Assembly (NCBI GenBank): GCA_902778135.1
Contig: CACYWP010000004.1
Location: forward strand, 62,001 to 126,000
Length of the DNA stretch: 64,000 bases
Reading direction: 5' to 3'
Source: an uncultured Coriobacteriaceae bacterium
Lineage (GTDB): Bacteria > Actinomycetota > Coriobacteriia > Coriobacteriales > Atopobiaceae
The notes beneath the pieces were generated by a model. It was given only the letters and a program-made list of their open reading frames with translations. It was not told where the DNA came from and did no database searches. The position numbers and the translations under genes are program-made. Positions 1-7,239 of the stretch are shown piece after piece; position 1 is the stretch's first letter, and every line of letters begins with the position of its first letter.

Positions 1-192
1 CGTACCAATGCGCTCGTTAACGAGGTTCGAGAGCTGAAGGTACGACTTTCCCATCGTCGCGTAGAGCTGCTTCATCTGGGCCTTTGCCTCGTCGTCGAGG
101 AAGTACTGATATGCCGCATATCCTGCCAGCGCGACGACAGCAGTGGCCACAATCTGGAACTTGATTATCTTGATGATCTTCACGTCATTCAC
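1..192 (-). CDS. Small membrane-anchored hypothetical protein, 3' part outside window
   Basis: The reading frame continues past the window edge, so only the first ~64 residues are visible. A GTG at 190-192 overlaps the parB stop codon (185-187), and a second in-frame GTG lies at 181-183. The protein opens with a short basic stretch (VKIIKIIKF) followed by a hydrophobic segment (IVATAVVALAGYAAYQYF), which looks like a single N-terminal membrane anchor. A charged, probably helical region follows (DDEAKAQMKQLYATMGKS). The overlap suggests translational coupling to parA-parB. I do not recognise a family and assign no function. Confidence 0.6.
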   Translation of the reverse strand, partial: MNDVKIIKIIKFQIVATAVVALAGYAAYQYFLDDEAKAQMKQLYATMGKSYLQLSNLVNERIGT

Positions 193-1057
193 CATCCGTC
201 ATCGAAATCTTGCTCAACTGTTCGACCAAACGTGCAAGGTCTTCTTCGGTCCCAAACTCAATTTCAATCTTGTTCTTGTTCCGCAGACGCTTGACCTTCA
301 CGTTGGTATCCAAGGCCAACCGCAGTTGTCGTGCGGCACGTTTATATGACTGTGGCGTCGGTTGACGGCGCGGAGGTTCGCGGTTCATGTCAGAAAACAA
401 CGGTGCGAGGTTTTCTGTCTGACGGACCGTCAATCCGTCTTCTACTACCTTCTGAGCCAGCTTGATTCTGCCTTCCTCACTGGGCACGGCCAGAATCGCA
501 CGAGCATGGCCCGCGGTCAGCAAACGCTGAGCCATCATCTCCTGTACCTCGACTGGCAGGTCCAACAGACGAAGGGAGTTCGCAATCGCAGGACGAGACT
601 TGGACAATGCCTGGCCCAACTCGGCCTGTGTCATACCCGTCTGTTTGATCAGCGTACGGAAACCCTGAGCTTCCTCGATGGGGTCAAGGTCGGCGCGCTG
701 GAGATTCTCGATGAGGGCAAGCTTGAAGACATCATTGTCCGAGATCTCTCGTATTACGACTGGTATCTCCTCGAGACCAGCCCTCTTTGCCGCCTGATAG
801 CGCCGTTCGCCAGCGACGATCTCGTACTTCTGACCCTTCTTACGCACCAGAATGGGCTGCAGCACCCCATTCTGACGAATGGAGTCGGTCAGTTCCTCAA
901 GGGCATCCTCGTCGAAGTTCTTTCGCGGCTGTCCTTTGTTCGGCAGAATCGAGCTCAGGGGGAGAGACGCATCAGGGGCGGCCGCACCTGCAACCTCGGC
1001 ATCAGCGCCACCCATGAGGGAGTTGAGTCCCTTTCCCAATCCACTTTTCCTAGCCAC
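185..1057 (-). CDS. parB: ParB chromosome-partitioning protein (CTPase, parS-binding)
   Basis: ParB binds parS and spreads on DNA as a CTP-dependent clamp; with ParA it segregates the newly replicated origin. The 290-residue product has the usual order: a basic N-terminal tail (KSGLGKGLNSLMGG) that normally stimulates ParA, the ParB/Srx nucleotide-binding domain (about 30-120) with GERRYQAA and ENLQRADLDPIEEA, the helix-turn-helix (TQAELGQALSKSRPAIANSLRLL) and a C-terminal dimerisation segment. The start is GTG at 1057, inside the end of parA, so the two genes overlap by 8 nt and are probably translationally coupled. Three parS cores lie 0.8-1.5 kb upstream. Confidence 0.97.
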   Translation of the reverse strand: MARKSGLGKGLNSLMGGADAEVAGAAAPDASLPLSSILPNKGQPRKNFDEDALEELTDSIRQNGVLQPILVRKKGQKYEIVAGERRYQAAKRAGLEEIPVVIREISDNDVFKLALIENLQRADLDPIEEAQGFRTLIKQTGMTQAELGQALSKSRPAIANSLRLLDLPVEVQEMMAQRLLTAGHARAILAVPSEEGRIKLAQKVVEDGLTVRQTENLAPLFSDMNREPPRRQPTPQSYKRAARQLRLALDTNVKVKRLRNKNKIEIEFGTEEDLARLVEQLSKISMTDGE

Positions 1058-1868
1058 GCCTGATCACTTCCCTTGCCAACTTGGTGTATGCCTGCGAACC
1101 CTTGCTCAGCCAAGCGTACTGGGTAACGGGCAGACCATGGCTTGGCGCTTCCGAGAGCTTGACATTACGCGGAATGATCTGCTTGAAGACCTTCTTGCCA
1201 AAGTACTTCTGAACCTCTTCGGCCACCTGGCGTGAAAGTGTCGTACGGCTGTCATACATCGTCAGAAGAACGCCGAAGATATCAAGATCGGGGTTCAGGC
1301 GCTGTTTGACCATGCGCATCGATTCGAGGAGCTTCGTAACGCCCTCCAACGCATAGAACTCGCACTGGATGGGGATGAGCAACTCGTCTGCGGCAACCAG
1401 AGCATTGACCGTCAGAAGGCCGAGAGACGGCGGACAATCGATCAAGACATAGTCGAAGTACTCTCGAATGTCGAGAAGAACCGATTCGAGAACTGTTTCG
1501 CGATTGTTCAACGATACAAGCTCGACTTCGGCACCAGCCAACTGAATCGTCGCCGGAACGGCGAAGACATTTGGCTCACACGTTGACATGATAAGGTCTT
1601 CGATCGGATAGTCGTTCAGCAGAGCATCGTAGATATCGTATTCGAGCTCTTCCTTTTCGATGCCATAGCCGCTGGTCGTGTTTCCTTGCGGATCAAGGTC
1701 GACAATCAGAACCTTCTTCTTCGCCTCTCCGAGAGCAGCCGATAGGTTCACAACGGTAGTCGATTTTCCAACGCCACCTTTTTGGTTTATTACTGCGAGG
1801 ACCTTCGTCTTTTTGAGGGGATTTCCGCGCTTAACATCTAGATATCCCACCATACCTCCAAACCGCAT
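1050..1868 (-). CDS. parA: ParA/Soj chromosome-partitioning ATPase
   Basis: This is a deviant-Walker ATPase that binds DNA non-specifically and drives movement of ParB-parS complexes. The P-loop KGGVGKSTT lies near residue 30, followed by DLDPQGN (Walker A') and LIDCPPSLG (Walker B), all typical of the Soj/ParA family; length (272 aa) is normal. The start is uncertain. An ATG at 1866-1868 has no clear ribosome-binding site, while an internal ATG/GTG pair at 1848-1853 sits immediately after GGAGGT. The gene overlaps parB and follows the intergenic region carrying two parS sites. Confidence 0.96.
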   Translation of the reverse strand: MRFGGMVGYLDVKRGNPLKKTKVLAVINQKGGVGKSTTVVNLSAALGEAKKKVLIVDLDPQGNTTSGYGIEKEELEYDIYDALLNDYPIEDLIMSTCEPNVFAVPATIQLAGAEVELVSLNNRETVLESVLLDIREYFDYVLIDCPPSLGLLTVNALVAADELLIPIQCEFYALEGVTKLLESMRMVKQRLNPDLDIFGVLLTMYDSRTTLSRQVAEEVQKYFGKKVFKQIIPRNVKLSEAPSHGLPVTQYAWLSKGSQAYTKLAREVIRRG

Positions 1869-1911
1869 CGTTTTGAGTCCGTTCCGTTTGGTGTCTCTAT
1901 CATAGAGGATA

Positions 1912-1925
1912 GTTTCACGTGAAAC
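1912..1925. promoter_or_regulatory. parS: parS centromere-like site 1
   Basis: The palindrome GTTTCACGTGAAAC matches the core of the widespread bacterial parS site. It lies just upstream of parA, in the parA-rsmG interval, where ParB would load. Confidence 0.95.
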
Positions 1926-1955
1926 GTTGGCAGTTGTGTTTTCTCTTGGAAGGAA

Positions 1956-2147
1956 CCAGCACTTGTCACATCAGTGGCGCGACCTGGCGCGTAAGCCCTT
2001 CGGTCAAGAACGCTCTGGAACTGTGTCATAGCAGCTGCGGAAACGCTCACTTCGCTCGCTTGGTCCTCGCTTACGCTACGACACAGTTCCAGAGCTGACC
2101 TCATAGGCTTACGCGCCAGGTCGCGCCACTGATGTGACAAGTGCTGG
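1956..2147. repeat. Long intergenic hairpin element, copy 1
   Basis: The first 42 bp (1956-1997) and last 42 bp (2106-2147) are perfect inverted repeats. Inside lies a second inverted pair, 2013-2027 with 2080-2094 (CTCTGGAACTGTGTC and its complement). A central block (2031-2070) contains GCAGCTGCGGAA and CTTCGCTCGCT. The copy at 5718-5907 shares the central block and short boundary motifs (TCGG.CAAG.ACG after the left arm, CCTCATAGG before the right arm) but has different arms that are also self-complementary. It lies between parA and rsmG, flanked by parS sites. Function is unknown. It could be a structured RNA, a DNA hairpin, or a non-autonomous mobile element. Confidence 0.85.
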
Positions 2148-2382
2148 TATCTCCTCTGATTACAACTGCCGACGCATCTCTAATAAGGCGTAGATGCTCG
2201 TGTGGCTCATCCAATACTGGTTGCTAGACGATAACCAACTATAGTTCTTATATGACTTAATTGGACCAATCCTACTTTTGCTTGATCTAGGTCTGTTTCG
2301 GTTTTCTTGACTGGATTCTGGTGTTGTCTGTTGAGTTATCCAAAAATACATCTGTTGCAGGGACTCATTCGCTGCATACCAT
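2148..2382. other. AT-rich intergenic stretch without a recognisable gene
   Basis: This part of the parA-rsmG interval is clearly AT-richer than its surroundings. I see no convincing gene, RNA or terminator; open frames here lack a ribosome-binding site and family resemblance. Confidence 0.5.
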
Positions 2383-2396
2383 GTTTCACGTGAAAC
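2383..2396. promoter_or_regulatory. parS: parS centromere-like site 2
   Basis: Perfect GTTTCACGTGAAAC core, flanked by T on both sides, in the interval just downstream of rsmG. Confidence 0.95.
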
Positions 2397-2459
2397 TCGA
2401 TGCTCTTAACAGCAAACCCTTTGAAATGAAGTCAATCTAACTGGACGGCTCTCAGCCAC

Positions 2460-3194
2460 TCAGGCTAAGGGCTTGTTCTTTGCCATTCCGGTCTGGCGAG
2501 GGAGTTTAACTTTACTCTTGGTTGTCTTCTTATAGGTCAGGATCTCTCTATGTCCCTGGTCTTCAGGCAGCTCGTATGTTTCACGTGAAACTCGCTGAAG
2601 ACCAACTATCTTTCCCGTCTTATCTCCACGAGCTATCTCATCGGAAGCAATCTGTGCCTTCGAGACAACCAGCGCTCCGCCAGCCTTCAGCAAAGGTGAG
2701 GCATATTCGACGAGCACACCGAGATCTGCAACCGCACGAGCGGTGACGATGTCGAAGCGCTCACTCTGGTGTCGAGCGAGGTCCTCTGCGCGAACAGACT
2801 CTGCAGTCAACCTATCCTCAAGCCCAAGGCTTGCTATGAACTCGGAGACCGCCCGGACCTTCTTTCCCACGGAGTCTATGAGGGTGCCATTCCATTTCCT
2901 CACAATACCAAGAGGTATGCCAGGAAATCCAGCACCCGTACCAACATCTACGAATGAGATCTCTTGACCAGCTGCTGCTCCTTCGATGCTTGGGACAAGG
3001 AGTAGAGAGTCGACAAGATGTCGAATGATTGCCTCGCGATCGTCAACGATTCGAGTGAGGTTCATTACCTTGTTCTTTTCTACGACGAGGTCAAGGTGCT
3101 GCAGGAGCAGCTCCCTCTGTTGCCGTGTCGTCGCGATTCCAAACGACTCCAAGTACGAATCGAGCGTCTCTAGGTTGTTCTCACTCAGAATCAT
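2460..3194 (-). CDS. rsmG: RsmG (GidB) 16S rRNA m7G527 methyltransferase
   Basis: This SAM-dependent enzyme methylates N7 of G527 in 16S rRNA; loss gives low-level streptomycin resistance in several bacteria. The 244-residue product has the family pattern: NKVMNLTRI near residue 41, the SAM-binding motif VDVGTGAGFPGIPL (about 82-95), LIDSVGKK and FDIVTARAVADLG. A C-terminal basic extension (about 215-244, rich in Lys) goes a little beyond the core fold. The coding sequence contains a perfect parS site at 2578-2591. The gene sits between jag and parA, a common near-origin arrangement. Confidence 0.95.
   Translation of the reverse strand: MILSENNLETLDSYLESFGIATTRQQRELLLQHLDLVVEKNKVMNLTRIVDDREAIIRHLVDSLLLVPSIEGAAAGQEISFVDVGTGAGFPGIPLGIVRKWNGTLIDSVGKKVRAVSEFIASLGLEDRLTAESVRAEDLARHQSERFDIVTARAVADLGVLVEYASPLLKAGGALVVSKAQIASDEIARGDKTGKIVGLQRVSRETYELPEDQGHREILTYKKTTKSKVKLPRQTGMAKNKPLA
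2578..2591. promoter_or_regulatory. parS: parS centromere-like site 3, inside rsmG
   Basis: Perfect GTTTCACGTGAAAC core embedded in the 3' part of the rsmG coding sequence. parS sites inside genes are common and do not disrupt the frame. Confidence 0.93.
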
Positions 3195-3468
3195 CAGTAC
3201 CTGCCAAAGGATTTCGTCCTAAACGGGTTTTGTCATTGTATCCCACCTGTACCTCATCGCGTGGAACCAAGGGTGGTCGCGATATCCATACACCAATTCA
3301 ATTCGCTCCCACGTGCGCGACATTTGGTACTGTGCACAGACTCCTACAAGGGAAGCAAATCACATTCAGCGCAGCACAGACGAAGAATCAAGCGAGCGAG
3401 GAGCGTGAATCCGTTGCTTCACTACCTTGAATGGCAATCACCTTCGCTGCGCACGTGAAGTACAAAGA
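3195..3468. other. Intergenic region upstream of rsmG
   Basis: No gene is apparent. On the minus strand a TACAAT hexamer (complement of 3235-3240) could be a -10 element for rsmG, but no good -35 lies at standard spacing. Confidence 0.4.
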
Positions 3469-3498
3469 AAGGGGAGAGTCACATTCGACTCTCCCCTT
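3469..3498 (-). terminator. Intrinsic terminator after jag
   Basis: GGGGAGAGTC and GACTCTCCCC form an 11-12-bp GC-rich stem with a short loop. On the minus strand it is followed by TTTCTTTG. It lies 24 nt beyond the jag stop and should end the rpmH-rnpA-yidD-yidC-jag transcript. Confidence 0.85.
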
Positions 3499-3521
3499 CA
3501 CTCAAGGCAATGATTCTGAAG

Positions 3522-4097
3522 CTACGAACGTACGTAGGTGATGACGACACGACGCTCGGGATCGTCACCCTCGGAATGGGTCGTGACATCGACGTCGTCA
3601 AGCAGTGCCAGATGCACGATGCGACGCTCATAGGCGTTCATCGGCGCCAAGGAGACGCGTCCACGCTGTCTCTTGGCACGAGCGGCGGCACTATGTGCCA
3701 GATTGACCAACTTTTCCTTGCGGCGACTCTTATATCCCTCGATATCGATGACGATGGGATAGTGGAACTTCAGCTTGTTGCTCATAAAAGATGAAACTAT
3801 CATCTGGAAAGCGTCAAGCGTGCGACCATGACGGCCGATGAGCACTGCAAGATCCCCGCCAGAGATGTCAAGGATCAGCTCCCCTTCGTCGCCCTCGAAC
3901 TCGTCGATGACAACCTTCTTCTCGCCAAACAGGGCAAGGATGTCACGAACGTAGGTGATGGCAGTATCCGCGACCTTGTCCAGCTCCTCGTCACTCAGAT
4001 CCGCATTGCTCTCGTAATGGGCACGAATCTGCGCGAACTCGTCCTCGACGGCCGCTTCGACATTCTTGTCAGGAGTGAGCGTGCGCTCTTCCTCCAT
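3522..4097 (-). CDS. jag: Jag/KhpB (EloR) KH-R3H RNA-binding protein
   Basis: KhpB/EloR is a small RNA-binding protein that, in Gram-positive bacteria, partners with KhpA and influences cell elongation and division. The 191-residue product has an acidic N-terminal half, a KH domain with the GRHGRTLDAFQ loop (about residues 95-110), and a C-terminal R3H domain (about 150-191) with the conserved R...L..MNAYERRIVHLAL pattern. The canonical N-terminal Jag-N domain is replaced by a short acidic segment. It follows yidC closely in the conserved rpmH-rnpA-yidD-yidC-jag order. Confidence 0.93.
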   Translation of the reverse strand: MEEERTLTPDKNVEAAVEDEFAQIRAHYESNADLSDEELDKVADTAITYVRDILALFGEKKVVIDEFEGDEGELILDISGGDLAVLIGRHGRTLDAFQMIVSSFMSNKLKFHYPIVIDIEGYKSRRKEKLVNLAHSAAARAKRQRGRVSLAPMNAYERRIVHLALLDDVDVTTHSEGDDPERRVVITYVRS

Positions 4098-4122
4098 GTC
4101 AACCTCCTAAAGGCGCCGGCGC

Positions 4123-4881
4123 TTAGCCCTTCTTCTTGGGGCGCGGCTTGCGCTCCTTGCGGACAACATTGATCTCGACGGGCTGCTCTGCCAGGTTGGC
4201 CTCGGTCTCGGCCTTGACCTTCTCGGTGACGCGCTTGGTCACGACCTGCTGCTGGATGACCTGCCAGACGGCGGACGTATCGTAGTACAGCAGCACCGCG
4301 GCAGGAACGCTCCAACCGAACCACAGCATCATGACGCTCATCATGACACCCATGACCAGACTCTGCTGGCGCTGCTCCTCGGGCGTGTTCTTCGCGTTGA
4401 GAAGCATCGGAATCAGGGTCAGGACGCCGAAGGCGATATCGAACAGGATGTAGACGATCGCACCAGAGATGCCCAGCGTGGCAAGCGCCTGCGAGGCCGA
4501 GGTGGAGATGGACGGCATGATGTTCAGGAAGCTCGCGTCGGCGGGGACGTTTCGAGCCACCGTGAACAGGGCGACGAACACCGGCATCTGCAGGAAGACT
4601 GGCAGGCAGCCTCCCAACGGGTTGAAGTTGTTCTCTGCCTGGAACTTGCGCATCTCCTGCATCTGGCGCTCGGGGTCGTCCGCGTAGCGCTCCTGGATCT
4701 CGGTCAGTCGCGGCTGCAGCACCTGCATGCGCGCAGTCGATGCGGTCGACTTGTTCATCAACGGCATGATGAGCAGTCGGATGATGAACGTCAGGATGAT
4801 GACGGCGACACCCCAGTCACCGACAGCGCTGGCAAGCCAGGCCAAGACGTCCGTCAGAAACGATATAAACCAATCCCACAT
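4123..4881 (-). CDS. yidC: YidC/Oxa1 membrane protein insertase
   Basis: YidC inserts and folds membrane proteins alone or with SecYEG. The start at 4881 follows GGAGG at 4-nt spacing and gives 252 residues, the size of Gram-positive YidC without the large periplasmic domain. Five hydrophobic segments are visible. The first core helix carries the groove arginine (FIIRLLIMPLMNKST), and the motif FNPLGGCLPVFLQMPVFVALF is the family signature. A basic tail (RKERKPRPKKKG) suits ribosome contact. I see no lipobox at this start. Confidence 0.96.
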   Translation of the reverse strand: MWDWFISFLTDVLAWLASAVGDWGVAVIILTFIIRLLIMPLMNKSTASTARMQVLQPRLTEIQERYADDPERQMQEMRKFQAENNFNPLGGCLPVFLQMPVFVALFTVARNVPADASFLNIMPSISTSASQALATLGISGAIVYILFDIAFGVLTLIPMLLNAKNTPEEQRQQSLVMGVMMSVMMLWFGWSVPAAVLLYYDTSAVWQVIQQQVVTKRVTEKVKAETEANLAEQPVEINVVRKERKPRPKKKG

Positions 4882-4900
4882 GGTTCCTCCGTGTCTTTGG

Positions 4901-5125
4901 TCAAGGCACCGGGTCGTAGCCACCCTCGTGGAAGGGGTGACAGCGCAGGATGCGCTTCACCGCCAGCCAACTGCCTTTCAGGGCTCCGTAGCGTTCGATG
5001 GCCTCAAGGGCGTAGGCCGAGCAGGTCGGGGTGTAGATGCAATGGGGTCCCATGAGGGGAGACAGGTAGGTCCTGTACCACCCGATCAGAGCCATGAGCA
5101 CGCGCTTCATGGGAACCCCCGCCAA
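4901..5125 (-). CDS. yidD: YidD membrane-insertion efficiency factor
   Basis: YidD is a small inner-face membrane-associated protein that assists insertion with YidC. The 74-residue product contains the family hallmarks: [23 protein letters not shown] with paired cysteines, [28 protein letters not shown] and the terminal GGYDPVP. An internal Met (MKRVLMAL) at 5110 may be the true start. It is directly adjacent to rnpA, the conserved arrangement. Confidence 0.95.
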   Translation of the reverse strand: MAGVPMKRVLMALIGWYRTYLSPLMGPHCIYTPTCSAYALEAIERYGALKGSWLAVKRILRCHPFHEGGYDPVP

Positions 5126-5446
5126 CTACCGTTCGAACCTGCCCATCAGGGACGCGATGGCGCGCGCGACTTCGTGCGGATGTGCGTCGTGGGTGCCCTT
5201 CGTCGCAAAGAAGAGCACGTCAAACCCATCCTTTGGGAAGGAGGCCTCTCGTGCCGCCTCCCGCAACACTCGCTTGCATCGGTTCCTGAAGACCGCATTT
5301 CCCAGCCTCTTAGGCGCAACGAAGGCGACTCGTCCAGGGCCGCCTTCGCTTTGTCTCAGTACTGTCATGCGGACGAGCCTGTGATTGGCCCGCTTGCCAC
5401 CAGAGAAGACCCGCCCAAAATCCTGTTTGGACTTGATGGTCTCCAT
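5126..5446 (-). CDS. rnpA: Ribonuclease P protein component
   Basis: RnpA binds the RNase P RNA and helps process 5' ends of precursor tRNAs. The 106-residue product starts KSKQDFGRVFSGGKR and carries the basic RNR motif region RLGNAVFRNRCKRVLREAAR (about residues 47-66), the core of the RNA-binding fold. Size is normal. It is transcribed with rpmH just upstream. Confidence 0.96.
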   Translation of the reverse strand: METIKSKQDFGRVFSGGKRANHRLVRMTVLRQSEGGPGRVAFVAPKRLGNAVFRNRCKRVLREAAREASFPKDGFDVLFFATKGTHDAHPHEVARAIASLMGRFER

Positions 5447-5452
5447 ACGAAG

Positions 5453-5587
5453 CTAGACGGTCAGCTTCTTGCGGCCCTTGGCACGACGACGGGCGAGGAC
5501 GGCGCGACCACCCTTGGTGGCCATACGGGCACGGAAGCCGTGGGTCTTGGCGCGCTTGCGCTTGTTTGGCTGATACGTACGCTTCAT
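5453..5587 (-). CDS. rpmH: 50S ribosomal protein L34
   Basis: The complement of 5453-5587 encodes 44 residues starting [18 protein letters not shown] and ending GRKKLTV, an unmistakable L34. An AGGAGG ribosome-binding site precedes the ATG by 8 nt. It is the first gene of the leftward rpmH-rnpA-yidD-yidC-jag operon. Confidence 0.98.
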   Translation of the reverse strand: MKRTYQPNKRKRAKTHGFRARMATKGGRAVLARRRAKGRKKLTV

Positions 5588-5636
5588 AGTGACAACCTCC
5601 TGAGAGATAATAACGTCAATTTAGTCAAGCCCTACG

Positions 5637-5666
5637 ATTGTAGGGTTGCACATAACCCCCTGTCAA
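5637..5666 (-). promoter_or_regulatory. Sigma-70-type promoter of rpmH operon
   Basis: On the minus strand, TTGACA (complement of 5661-5666) and TACAAT (complement of 5637-5642) are separated by 18 bp. This near-consensus promoter lies about 50 bp upstream of the rpmH start. Confidence 0.85.
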
Positions 5667-5717
5667 CGGTGCAAAAGAAACTCAAAATCGCCACATGAGC
5701 AGGCGGGCAGCGGGAAC

Positions 5718-5907
5718 AGCTAGCCAGGGCAGGGAGGCAGGGGACGGCCGGGGACACCCCTCGGGCAAGGACGCCCGCCCCTCGCGGCGTGGCAGCTGCG
5801 GAACCGCTCGCTTCGCTCGCTAAGTCCTCGCTCCCGCCGCACCGCTCCTGGCGTGCCGCCCTCATAGGTGTCCTCGGCCGTCCCCTGCCTCCCTGCCCTG
5901 GCTAGCT
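5718..5907. repeat. Long intergenic hairpin element, copy 2
   Basis: Left arm 5718-5758 and right arm 5867-5907 are complementary over ~41 bp with one G/T-type mismatch. The arms share no sequence with those of copy 1 (1956-2147), yet the interior aligns well: TCGGGCAAGGACG after the left arm, GCAGCTGCGGAACCGCTC then CTTCGCTCGCT and GTCCTCGCT in the centre, and CCCTCATAGG before the right arm. It lies between the rpmH promoter and the AT-rich candidate origin. The inner stem clear in copy 1 is weak here. Confidence 0.85.
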
Positions 5908-6117
5908 GACGATCCATTTGCTTCCATATGTGCCAGACTTTGCACGAAAGTCTGCAAGCTTTCATGGCAAGTCATGAAAGCAGTGGTATCTTAGAGCGAC
6001 TTACTTTCTCCGTTTGTGCAGTTATCAACAGATATTCGTCACTCGTTGAAAACCTTGCGAACCAAAAGAAAGTTTGGAAAGTTTTCATCACTCGGTGAAA
6101 CATTGTTGAAAGGTGTC
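5908..6117. other. oriC: Candidate oriC segment with DnaA-box-like sequences
   Basis: This 210-bp stretch between rpmH and the next gene is AT-richer than its surroundings. It contains TTATCAACA (6022-6030), TTTTCAACG on the minus strand (6044-6052) and CTTTCAACA on the minus strand (6104-6112), all close to a DnaA box. Two small hairpins lie at 5935-5953 (AGACTTT/AAAGTCT) and 5959-5982 (GCTTTCATG/CATGAAAGC). Transcription diverges from here. The exact initiation site could instead lie at dnaA-dnaN (8840-9071), which also has such boxes. Confidence 0.55.
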
Positions 6118-7152
6118 ATGGTGGCCGAGGCTTTCTATCCCTTCGTCGATAACGGCGACGATACCGGTCGGCAGTCGGATGGACTGCTGCAGGTGCGCCA
6201 CCCTGCCCGCATCGCGGTCTTCGACGATGTCTCTGCAGCCCCCCGCGTAGTCGTGGTCGAGCCGAGTGACATCCGTACCTACCTGGAGGAGATCACCTCG
6301 ACCGTCACGCGGCTGGCGTCGGAGCAGGGCGGAAAGATCCCCTTCATGGTGATTCGCGAGGTGGTGGAGAACCTCATCCATGCCTACTTCATCGAGCCGA
6401 CGGTATCCATCCTGGACCACGGCAACACCATCCGCTTCTCCGACCAGGGGCCGGGCATACAGGACAAGAGCCGCGCGCTCGAGTTCGGTACCACCTCGGC
6501 AACCGAGGAGATGAAACGCTACATCCGAGGGGTGGGATCCGGGTTGCCCTATGCCCAGCAGTGGCTGGAGGACAAGGGCGGGTCGCTGACGGTGGAGGAC
6601 AACATACATAGTGGCACGGTCGTGACGGTGTCACTGGTCCATGGCTCCACGGGGCCCGACGCTCCCGAGATGACGCAACCCATGGCATACCCAATGCAAC
6701 AACAGGCTGTCTACCAGCAAGTTTCCCCCCAAGCTTGGCCTGGTCAGACACAACCGGCGTACGCCCAGCCAAACTATGGCCAGCCATCCTATGCTCAGCC
6801 ATGGCCCCAGCAGCAGCCGTATCCCTATCCCCAGCAGTCCCCCGCACCCCAGCCCTATGTCGTGCCAGGATACGTCCAGCCATGGCCCCAGGCCACGCCG
6901 ACCTACGTTCCGCAGCAGGCCGGCTGGGCGCCACAGCAACCCGCCACACTCAGCGAGAGGGAGATGATGGTGCTGGATTACCTGCGCACGCATGAGTCGG
7001 TGGGACCGCGCGACCTCAACGCCCAGCAGCCGCTCTCGGAGGCAACCTGGTCGCGCACGCTCAAGTCACTCGAGGACAAGGGCCTCGTCTCGAAGCAGGG
7101 CGGGCAGAAGCGGCTGCTGACCCCTGCGGGCCGACAGTTCCTCGGCCTCTGA
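6118..7152 (+). CDS. GHKL-type ATPase with C-terminal winged helix, next to dnaA
   Basis: The likely start is ATG 6118 (344 aa), though the frame is open from 6016. About residues 50-180 form a histidine-kinase-like ATPase domain: N-box EVVENLIHAYF, G1 box DQGPGI, G2 box GVGSGLPYA. There is no DHp helix pair or receiver domain, so it is not a standard sensor kinase. A long Gln/Pro/Tyr/Ala-rich linker follows (about 190-275, with repeated YAQP/YGQP units), then a winged-helix domain (about 280-344; LSEREMMVLDYLRTHESVG, WSRTLKSLEDKGLV). It sits between rpmH and dnaA, where most bacteria have no gene. An origin- or dnaA-linked regulatory role is plausible but unproven. Confidence 0.8.
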   Translation: MVAEAFYPFVDNGDDTGRQSDGLLQVRHPARIAVFDDVSAAPRVVVVEPSDIRTYLEEITSTVTRLASEQGGKIPFMVIREVVENLIHAYFIEPTVSILDHGNTIRFSDQGPGIQDKSRALEFGTTSATEEMKRYIRGVGSGLPYAQQWLEDKGGSLTVEDNIHSGTVVTVSLVHGSTGPDAPEMTQPMAYPMQQQAVYQQVSPQAWPGQTQPAYAQPNYGQPSYAQPWPQQQPYPYPQQSPAPQPYVVPGYVQPWPQATPTYVPQQAGWAPQQPATLSEREMMVLDYLRTHESVGPRDLNAQQPLSEATWSRTLKSLEDKGLVSKQGGQKRLLTPAGRQFLGL

Positions 7153-7239
7153 CAGGGCATCGACAACCGTCACCGGTGCCTGGGCGAGTGGGGTCATTCA
7201 CCCTGTCACCACGACTTGGCGTGACGCCATTCTTCAAAT

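Noticed and set aside
1838..2351. Short minus-strand open frames across the hairpin and AT-rich gap between parA and rsmG
   Set aside because: They run through the inverted repeats, lack ribosome-binding sites and resemble nothing.
3448..3461. A CACGTGAA sequence resembling a parS half
   Set aside because: Only one half matches; the left half is wrong, so it is not a parS site.
5588..6117. A possible rnpB or other known RNA in the rpmH-dnaA gap
   Set aside because: The hairpin lacks the conserved elements of RNase P RNA, SRP RNA or tmRNA.
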